From Macrothele yani (lineage: Eukaryota; Arthropoda; Arachnida; Araneae; Macrothelidae): a stretch of DNA of 64,000 nucleotides. Location: contig CM076997.1 of NCBI GenBank assembly GCA_039090855.1, positions 159,990,709-160,054,708 on the forward strand, given 5' to 3'. This document shows, piece after piece, positions 57,195-64,000 of the stretch (positions are counted from its first letter, which is position 1; each line of letters opens with the position of its first letter). The notes under the pieces are model-generated. The model saw only the letters and a program-made list of their open reading frames with translations, did no database searches and was not told where the DNA came from. Both the position numbers and the translations under genes were made by a program.

Positions 57195-58240
57195 AAATAA
57201 TGGAAACATTTACTGTTTGTTGATAACCTTTTATTAAAAAGTTATAGATACTCCTCAGGCTTTCAGAATAGAAGCAATTTGACTTGGAATACTTATACAA
57301 ATAATACATATACGATATTGGTATTTTGGGCCATTCTTTCGGTAAAATATCTCAACTGCGCCAGTGATGTTGGAGGTGGAAAGAATGATCTGACCTTTCA
57401 TTCCAGATGTTCCCACAAATGTTCAATAAGATTGAGATCTGGTGATGGAAGTGGTCAGGACAGCTGCTGTACCTTATCCTCATGCTCTGAAACCACAACT
57501 TGACACTTTTACATTATACAGTAACTTAACAATGGGTGTATTGTGTGCTTGAAACCAGGACCCATTACTAGGAACAATGCTTGCAAAAAATTGGTGCAGG
57601 TGGTTCACAAAAATAAATGTGTTCACAGATGTGACATGATCCTGCAGAATGACCCATGACCTTAAACAATGCCATGATATGGCACCCCACATCATGTGGG
57701 ATTCACCTTCATGCTCACAGTTTGAAGCAAACAGTCGGGGTAGTAGGCTTTTGCAGATTTTTGCCAGACGAACTCTCTACAAGTGGTGGAAAACCATGTG
57801 AAGCACGATTCATCAGACTAGATGACACGTTTCTAGTCTTTGGCATTATAGTTCTTATGCGATTTGCTCCACATTACACGTTTTCTTGCATTGATGTTGG
57901 CAATCTGAGGTTTCAGGATTGCAGCATGTCTATAAATACCGGCAAGATGGAGTTTCCGACGAACTGTTATGACGGAAAGGGGACTCCAGCGAGAGATTGT
58001 CATTGCATGATTTACTGTTGGTGATGATCTCTAAAGTTTCGCGAATGGCGGTAGATGATCTTCAACTCTGCTGTTATTTGTGATGCCGTGGTCTAGTGCT
58101 TCCGTTGTACAATCTGTGCCAACGTCCGCCTGTCCGTATCTGACATCTTTGTATGGAGTCCACAATTTGCACATTTGGAGAAACGCCGTGCCTTTTGAAC
58201 GGGCGGTTTTTTTAAGGCACTAGAACAACATCCAGACTAA
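57195..58240 (-). pseudogene. Tc1-like transposase remnant
   Basis: Reverse readings in broken frames: MSDTDRRTLAQIVQRKH (about 58145), TVRRKLHLAGIYRHAAILKP, INARKRVMWSKSHKNYN, then SDESCFTWFSTTCR (first D), MMWGAISWHCLRSWVILQDH, FVNHLHQFFASIVPSNGSWF with QAHNTPI (second motif, D lost), and SPDL..IEHLWEHLE (third motif). Many stops and shifts. A 73-base piece of Penelope-like sequence lies inside (57984-58056). Confidence 0.7.
57984..58056 (-). repeat. 73-base PLE segment inside the Tc1 remnant
   Basis: CTCCAGCGAGAGATTGTCAT through GCGAATGGCGGTAGAT is repeated almost exactly at 59804-59876. There it is in-frame coding sequence of a Penelope-like element on the reverse strand (STAIRETLEIITNSKSCNDN). 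Here it reads only as nonsense within the Tc1 gene. Confidence 0.8.
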
Positions 58241-58354
58241 AACTGGAAAACGTAAATAGAACAAGAAGTTAAAAATCAAATAAAATACTTTATTTCATTT
58301 ATTATTTTTTTGACTTTTAACCTCTTGTTCTGTTTACGTTTTAGAGTTTTAGTC
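58235..58354. repeat. imperfect palindrome with about 50-bp arms
   Basis: GACTAAAACTGGAAAACGTA..AGAACAAGAAGTTAAAA at the left is inverted at the right (GACTAAAACTCTAAAACGTA..AGAACAAGAGGTTAAAA on the reverse strand), with a short AT-rich centre. No coding content. It could be a small foldback MITE. Confidence 0.75.
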
Positions 58355-58799
58355 AAAACGTTTTTAGATTGTCTGAAATAAAGCCGCCCGTTGGCGAGCG
58401 AAAGCTTGGCAGATCTTGTATGATCCCATATAAACCTGTATAAAGACCCGATTATTGTCTAATAAAGTCTTGTTCATTTCTGTTTAACTATGGTATACCC
58501 AGACTATTTTATTCTATTAAATATAGATGACGTAAGTTGAAACTAAGAAATGTTTTGCAACGGTAACTATATGTTCATAATAAACAGACTCCTGATATAA
58601 TTTATTGTTATTTATTCTTGAATAATCACACAAATAAAACGCTAATGTAAGTTCACTGATAATACTAAACATACAATGAATGAGGTACTAAAAAACAACG
58701 ACACCGTACTTTAAGTTATTGCGTATTTTCACTTTCTATTTAGTCTGTTTTAAATAGTCTTATTGTGTTATAATAACGAGGAACTATACACCAATCACA
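58355..58799. other. AT-rich spacer
   Basis: No supported feature. CGAAAGCTTGGCAG near 58400 resembles a motif of the PLE 3' end, but is too short to call. Confidence 0.3.
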
Positions 58800-58945
58800 C
58801 TTAAAATAGTATAACTATATTATTAATCCGAATTTCTTGGTGTAGAATACAAATCAAGGTTTCCAAGCTTTCGAACATCAACCAGATAGACAGTTTGCTG
58901 TCTTCTTTCTCAAGGAAGGTAGACAGCAAACTGCAAACTGAATAA

Positions 58946-59636
58946 TACAAGGATTGTTCAAATGAAAAGGTACGAAACAACACTGTGGGTATAAATGAAG
59001 ACTTTATTCAAAGTATACACCATAGGCCGTAGCACAACGCTCCCATTGATTAACGAGCCGAAGGATTCCTTGTTCCCAGAATTACTGTGGCCGTGACGAG
59101 ACCCAGTCCTGCACAGCGTCCTTGAGTTTGTCGTCCGAGTGGAAGCGCTTCCCTTTCAGATGTTTTTCAGGGGACCAAACACATGGAAATCGCAGGGCGA
59201 CATGTCCGGGCTGTAGGGCGGATGGTCAAGCTGCTCCCACTGGAACTTGGCCAGTTCCGTGTGTGTGACCCTGGAGACGTGTGGACGCGCGTTATCATGG
59301 AACAGAACCACACCCTCCGCGATGAATAGCAACCGGTTTAACACCTTCCGCTGTCAGAAATCGAATAACGCCTTGCTGCTCCTCAATCGTCGAATTTTGC
59401 AATGTGAACGCCATCCTGTCCTCACACGCACTGCCGCGTCAATTGGACGGCGCTCTTTATAAGAGCCTCTGCTCTCTCCTGCGCATGCGGGCGCCCGCGC
59501 ATGCTCTGATCCACGCCGGCGACTCCAATCGCATCCCTAGATGCGTCGCTACGTTCTCCCATAGCGGCATAGGCAAATATGTTAACGGTTACGTTCTTAT
59601 GACGTTTCGTACCTTTTCATTTGAACAACCCTAGTA
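58946..59636 (-). mobile_element. internally deleted mariner element (MITE-like)
   Basis: TA at 58946-58947 and 59635-59636. Matching ends are CAAGGATTGTTCAAATGAAA and, on the reverse strand at the right, CTAGGGTTGTTCAAATGAAA; both continue AGGTACGAAAC. About 690 bases, against about 1.3 kb for a full element. It interrupts the Penelope-like 3' region. Confidence 0.9.
58990..59413 (-). pseudogene. mariner transposase, N-terminus fused to C-terminal half
   Basis: The ATG at 59413 opens MAFTLQNSTIEEQQGVIRFL and TAEGVKP, the first 28 residues or so of a mariner transposase. The sequence then jumps directly to AEGVVLFHDNARPHVSRVTH (second catalytic D) and HPPYSPDMSPCDFHVFGPLK (third motif), with a frame change at the join. 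The DNA-binding middle and the first catalytic motif have been deleted. A stop follows PLKNI, and the C-terminus decays downstream. Confidence 0.87.
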
Positions 59637-59803
59637 GAACGATTCAACAATTTGAACGCGGTGACTTGACTTGACATAAACAAGCAGACGCTAAGTAATT
59701 ATTCATCCAAAGACTCGAGGCGTCATGCTCGTTAACACGCGGAATCATAGAAGAAAACGAAATGCATTCATTATTTGATGAACTGGTTCCAAACTCGTGG
59801 CAA

Positions 59804-59876
59804 CTCCAGCGAGAGATTGTCATTGCATGATTTACTGTTGGTGATGATCTCTAAAGTTTCGCGAATGGCGGTAGAT
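59804..59876 (-). repeat. PLE source of the 73-base patch
   Basis: The coding-frame copy of the segment also found at 57984-58056. Confidence 0.8.
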
Positions 59877-59999
59877 TTTGGGGTGGAGTAGGAGGCTAAT
59901 TTCTTTACGTCATCCCACATAGGAGGAGCAGACTTGAGCTGGACCTCTCTGGATAGGACTGTTGTTACTTTACAGTTCTTTATGTCCCTTTTATGCTTG

Positions 60000-60271
60000 T
60001 TCAGCTCAAGAACACGCTCAAGAAAATGAACCTTGGTGTTGGCATCAGATCTCCGACATCTTTATATGCCATGCTTCAGGAAAACTCTGACAAGTCTCCG
60101 CTTTCTAATGAGGCAGGTGTTTATGCCATCCCTTTACAATATCCGGACGGCTACAAGCGATGCTACATTGGAATGACCAAGCGTTCGTATGGAACTAGAA
60201 TCAACGAGCATAAAAGGCACATAAAGAACTGTAAAGTAACAACAATTAATAATATAGTTATACTATTTTAA
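60000..60271 (+). pseudogene. Penelope-like element GIY-YIG fragment, forward copy
   Basis: Reads LKNTLKKMNLGVGIRSPTSL, then NEAGVYAIPLQYPDGYKRCY with IGMTKRSYGTRINEHKRHIK and NCKVTT. GVYAI...CYIG is the GIY-YIG nuclease core with the following conserved Arg and the EHKR segment. PLEs carry this domain after the reverse transcriptase. The reverse transcriptase itself is absent. After VTT the sequence jumps to ATTAATAATATAGTTATACT, the same terminal sequence as in the reverse copy, so an internal deletion joins the domain to the element end. The two copies lie head to head around 60000. Confidence 0.82.
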
Positions 60272-61039
60272 GTCTTACTGTGAATTATTATCCATTTGAT
60301 ACTTAACACAAAATAGCTTATATTCCATCAAAAGTCCTTTTAGGAGATGATAATACTTTTTTGGAGCACTTTTTGTAAGAACAACAAACAGCGAGTTCTA
60401 CACATTACGGCGACGCCATCACTACTAATCCAGGATCGTAAACCCATAATTTTCTGCAAGCAGCTGCTGGCTTGTCGGCATCTACGCAAACAGGAACCGA
60501 AACTCACAGATGTAAACTTGCAGCAGGTGTTCGACGAAAATAAAAGAAACATGCAAAGGACGCCATCATCCAACAAATATCAGGATCAACACATCAGTTT
60601 TTAAATGCCACTATACTTGATTTATGTAAATGTAAAGTGAAATTTAAAACATGCTAGCTAATAGCAGCATTAAGTAACACATAGCAAAAAAAAAAAAAAA
60701 GGAGATAAATTACTTAAAATAATAAATATAAAATAAAGTAAAATAAGACACAGTAGTAAGACACGTTCAATGCATTGGAGCGTTTTATATTTATTCATAT
60801 ATCTGTTGGACAATTTACAGAGACTTGGGGAGAGTAAACTTGCGACGTCACATGTTTTCATGGGAGAGAAGGTTTTTTACTAATTTTATTTGTTAAGTCC
60901 TTAACAATCGATTTTATATTCGCAATACATCTGCCACACGAGCATGGCCGATGTAAAACAATGTAAACAGAGAAGGTTGTTACGGTTACTGAGTTTCCAA
61001 ACCGCTAAGTGTCGATTGGAATCCACGCACAAATCATGG
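60272..61039. other. spacer with unassigned 85-codon frame
   Basis: A forward frame at 60347-60604 (MIILFWSTFCKNNKQRVLHI...) has no family resemblance that I recognise. It may be the decayed end of an element. An A tract of about 15 lies near 60686. Confidence 0.3.
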
Positions 61040-61160
61040 AAGGGTTGGTTGTCATTTCGCAGATGGTTCTTTTCTTCCCTCTGAACAGCTGGCTCTAAAT
61101 TTAGGATGGGAGACTCCGTATAGTGCCAAGAGTTTACTGGTTTCGTTAAATCCCTAAACA
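61040..61160 (+). repeat. SINE family A tail fragment, very degenerate
   Basis: CTTCCCTCTGAACAGCTGGC, CTAAATTTAGGATGGGAGAC, TATAGTGCC and TTTCGTTAAATCCC follow the order of the SINE A body with many changes. The tRNA-like head is not recognisable. Confidence 0.45.
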
Positions 61161-61457
61161 AAAGTAAAAAAACTAAAAAATAAAACTAAAAATGGAAATG
61201 TGAATAATATATGTAGATTGACGGCTAAATCTCCTTGGTAGACGTACAAGGTTCTAATAAAAGAAAATGATCTGATGACAGCATATGGAATGCAGCACAG
61301 ACGGTTGCTAGTTTAAAGCAAAGAGATTTGAAAGTTAGTTAGCAAGCTGGAACGATAACCAGCGAGCTCAGCTGGGTAATTTTCTTTAAAACGACAGGAC
61401 CTTGTCCGTGCATCAGTTATCTGTCCACAGAGACTTACATTCTCTCCTCTAAAATTG
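61161..61457. other. spacer
   Basis: No supported feature. Confidence 0.3.
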
Positions 61458-61699
61458 GTTGTTTATTTATTTTATTTTTTAATTGAAGGTTTAACGACCA
61501 CCGTGAGCAACTCAATGGGCTATAAGCAGTCGCCCGTCCCTAATTCAGGGTTATTGGTTCCAGGGAAGGGAGAGAGCCAGTGCGGTAAGACAAACACAAT
61601 ATCAATGCCTCACTGGGATTCGAACCCGAACCCCTTCACGGACGAGTGATCATAAGCCAGCGTTTAGACCACTGGGCCACCGGGACGGCTAGTTGTTTA
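61458..61699 (-). mobile_element. tRNA-derived SINE (family A)
   Basis: A reverse copy from about 61468 to 61689 with an A/T-rich tail, body and head. Short direct repeats GTTGTTTA lie at 61458-61465 and 61692-61699. Confidence 0.87.
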
Positions 61700-61808
61700 C
61701 AAGCAACTTTAATTCGGCATCTGCAACGGAACGGTAAAGTTGCCAGGAGTAGCCGATGTATTCTACATGGAACTAACTAAACACGCCAACGATCGTTAAA
61801 TTAGGTAC

Positions 61809-62022
61809 GCCGCCTCGGTGGAGTAGTGTTCTAAGCGATGGCCTCTGTTCATTCGTCCGAAAAGGAACCGGGTTCGAATCCCGGTGATGCATGGATGTTG
61901 TGTTTGTCTTACGACACTGGCTCTGTCCCTTCCCTGGAACCAGTGACCCTAAATTAGGGACGGCCGACTGCTTATGGCCCATTGAATTACTCACGAAGGT
62001 CGTTAAGCCTCCAATAAAAAAA
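61809..62022 (+). mobile_element. tRNA-derived SINE (family A)
   Basis: A forward copy: GCCGCCTCGGTGGAGTAGTG, B box GGTTCGAATCC, body, then CCTCCAATAAAAAAA. The A box is mutated (TGGAGTAGTGT). Only GGTAC is shared by the flanks. Confidence 0.87.
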
Positions 62023-64000
62023 GTCGGTACAGAAATTCCCGAGAATCGATGCACCACAGTTCAACACTTCTAGAGCGCGTGCGCTCTATGGTGCTTCAAC
62101 TCTGAGTCCACAGGTAAATAGACAGCAGGAGCCCCTCCTGTCAGACAACGCAGAATAATACAGGCCTAGCTCCTTTTGAATTTCATTTCTTTGTGTTCAT
62201 GGCTCATTGTCTACGAAGTAAGTATTTATACCATTAGAGGTAATCGAAAACTGGTGTCAGAAGTTTTTCGCATGGAACGACCAAGCATGGTAACAATGAG
62301 GGTTCTTCTAACTTTCTGAGAGATGGCTTTGAACTGATAAAAATGATGGTACCAATTTTTCTTAATAAAGTTTGGTGTTGATATTTTAAAAATATTTTCC
62401 CAATATAAAATAAAACGCACTGATTTATGAATCACTTTTGTACATTTGCTTTTGCGTGTAAACAAATATCTTTGAAGTTTAAGCTCGGGTTCCGGGGCCT
62501 ACTGTCAAGAATATTGAAAGATGTGCTTGTCGTGCCCGAAGAAAACTGCTCTGAGGGAGATTAATGTTTCATCACTGGGGAAATAAGATGCTTTTGCTTT
62601 TACAAACTATCATGCTTCTTTACGACCAACCAATAGGAATATTTGTTTCCAGCTCTACTTCTTTTATACAACATGAAAGATGACATCACATTCCCTGGTG
62701 TAATGAGCATGTTCTATCAAAATATTCTTAAAGCGACTATTCCAATTTCAAGGTATTATTTTTTATTACAACTTTTCCACTGAGTAGGATTATTTAAAAA
62801 TTACACATGTGAAAGGAAATTTATTTTCAAATTAAAAAATCTACAACATGCATGAAAAATCTTGTCGAGATTGTTGCAATCGAACACAACGGAAGTGGAT
62901 GGAGGGAATTTTATCTAGAACAGCAGATGTAGGCAGTGATGTAGTTCTAAATAAAAAAAAAAGTGCATTAGTGGTCAACAGATTTGGAAAAACGTTACCC
63001 AGGAAGAATATGCTCAAATTTTTCAGATACCTAATTTGTTGTTTTCATTATTTAGTATTTTTATCAAGAAAAGGAAAGTAGCTATGCTTATAATCGCATA
63101 TTCTGGACTACACCTTCTTCTTTTAGCAGTTTCTGGAAACTCACATTTACAACAAAAAACGCATATACCGTCGTAAAAATACGTTTATTTACTGGTATTA
63201 AAAGTATGTAGAACCGCTAAGATTTCGCTCTCCCCTGAGAATACATTTAAAGGCAGTAGATGGACATTGTATGTCTATCTCCTAAAAGCAGTAGAGATAA
63301 ATTTGTCTGTCTATCTGTAGAAATAAAATATCTTAGATAGACATTTTATGTCTATCTGCAGACATAAAATACCTTTGACGGACATTTTATGTCTATCTAC
63401 TGCCATGAGAAAACCTCCCAGTGATAGGCATACATAAAATGTGTATCTACTGCCCTGAAAACAACCTCCCAGTAGTAGCATTTTTGATTGTTCATAGTCA
63501 GGTGTACTCTTAACAAATACAACTTAAATTTATGTTACCAAAGTTAGCGATGTTACTGTGTTTCACACCAGATTCAACATCTTCGTATGATTACGTTTCT
63601 ACTATGATATTTCTTGTTCACTTTAGTTAGAAACCGCGCTAAGATCAATTTCTTGAATCTAGCTGTGTGCTCATTAAATTTATTTTAAGAAGTCTAAGAG
63701 TAGATAGACCCTTCTCAGGTATTTTTATAACCAAGTCTCAACTGAAAACTTACATTTCTTTTATTCCACTATTCCATCGGACCACATGTTATAGAATCGG
63801 CTCTAGGAGATTTGCTGGAATCTCTCTTTTTTTAGACTCCTCAATTTTTTTCTAAAAGTTCGCTTTGTCTAGACTGTTTGAAATTTTATACAATCTGCTA
63901 CTCATAAATCACTTTAAATTCTTATAGGATCTTTTGCTCTTTTTTAGTCCTTAGTTTCTTGTTGTAGAATCGCTTGCCCGAATTGTTCTAAAACATTTGT
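62023..64000. other. AT-rich stretch without recognised gene
   Basis: Frames of 60-79 codons (62226 reverse, 62848, 63667) have no recognisable domain. A cluster of small hairpins at 63250-63460 is listed separately. Confidence 0.4.
63250..63460. repeat. cluster of ATAGACAT/ATGTCTAT hairpins
   Basis: ATAGACATTTTATGTCTAT-type palindromes (8-bp arms, 3-base loop) and partial copies occur at least four times, along with repeated ATCTACTGCC and CCTCCCAGT. It may be a small repeat element. Confidence 0.6.

Larger units (their letters stand above)
58800..60000 (-). mobile_element. Penelope-like element, reverse copy, interrupted
   Basis: On the reverse strand from about 59998: ELNKHKRDIKNCKVTT, then LKSAPPMWDDVKKLASYSTP and STAIRETLEIITNSKSCNDN, which is the region after the GIY-YIG core. 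Then comes a decayed 3' part, cut by a deleted mariner (58946-59636), resuming with a 13-bp hairpin (CAGTTTGCTGTCT and its complement) and the CTGGTTGATGTTCGAAAGC segment. It ends ATTAATAATATAGTTATACT at about 58800. Confidence 0.7.

Noticed and set aside
58850..58940. Hammerhead ribozyme in the Penelope-like 3' region
   Set aside because: There is a clear 13-bp hairpin and a GATGTTCGAAAGC stretch, but the conserved core and the three stems do not line up.
58800..60271. The inverted ATTAATAATATAGTTATACT copies as terminal inverted repeats of one DNA transposon
   Set aside because: The enclosed sequence consists of two Penelope-like fragments in opposite orientation, so each copy is better read as the 3' end of its own fragment.

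Overview
This is a stretch of animal nuclear genome, most likely arthropod (a chelicerate would fit, but the sequence does not prove it). There is no operon structure and no host protein-coding gene that I can recognise. AT-rich sequence is packed with decayed transposons: Tc1/mariner-superfamily elements, an RTE-type non-LTR retrotransposon, Penelope-like elements (PLEs) with a GIY-YIG domain, tRNA-derived SINEs, foldback/palindromic elements and minisatellites. All longer convincing reading frames belong to mobile elements or to short-period repeats.

Layout. 0.2-5.5 kb holds two Tc1-like elements with readable inverted ends (232-1447, 4029-5469), a PLE scrap and a degenerate minisatellite. 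5.8-11.8 kb has a 127-bp tandem repeat, four copies of one tRNA-SINE, a doubtful LTR-like stretch and a mariner N-terminal scrap. 12.0-17.2 kb is a giant palindrome with arms of about 2.2-2.3 kb built of roughly 145-bp units. Each arm carries a TTAA-flanked MITE of about 0.6 kb. A single-arm copy without the MITE lies at 53.6-55.15 kb. 17.3-20.1 kb has an interrupted SINE, a Tc1 remnant and an RTE relic containing a perfect 34-bp hairpin. 22.74 kb has a possible LTR border. 23.2-37.65 kb is dominated by three decayed DDE/D transposons, each with part of its transposase coding sequence amplified into a minisatellite (77, 133 and 128 bp units). Palindromes carrying tRNA-like modules lie between them.

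38.15-42.99 kb holds a nearly complete RTE retrotransposon (38316-41489) with a perfect 10-bp target duplication. It sits inside an older RTE relic, and its 3' end was later copied in a 727-bp tandem duplication. 43.4-46.0 kb has a terminal-inverted-repeat element and two more tRNA-bearing palindromes. 47.7-51.8 kb has two transposase relics and a 24-bp repeat array of about 1.8 kb. 57-60.3 kb is a pile-up of a Tc1 remnant, a head-to-head PLE pair and an internally deleted mariner. The last 4 kb has two SINEs and a cluster of small hairpins.

The pieces do not form a pathway. They record a layered history in which the order of several events can be read: mariner into Tc1; RTE into older RTE, then duplication; MITE into one arm, then inverted duplication; deleted mariner into PLE. 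The most unusual themes are the repeated appearance of minisatellites from transposase coding sequence, and two unrelated-looking families of palindromes with outward-facing tRNA-like modules.
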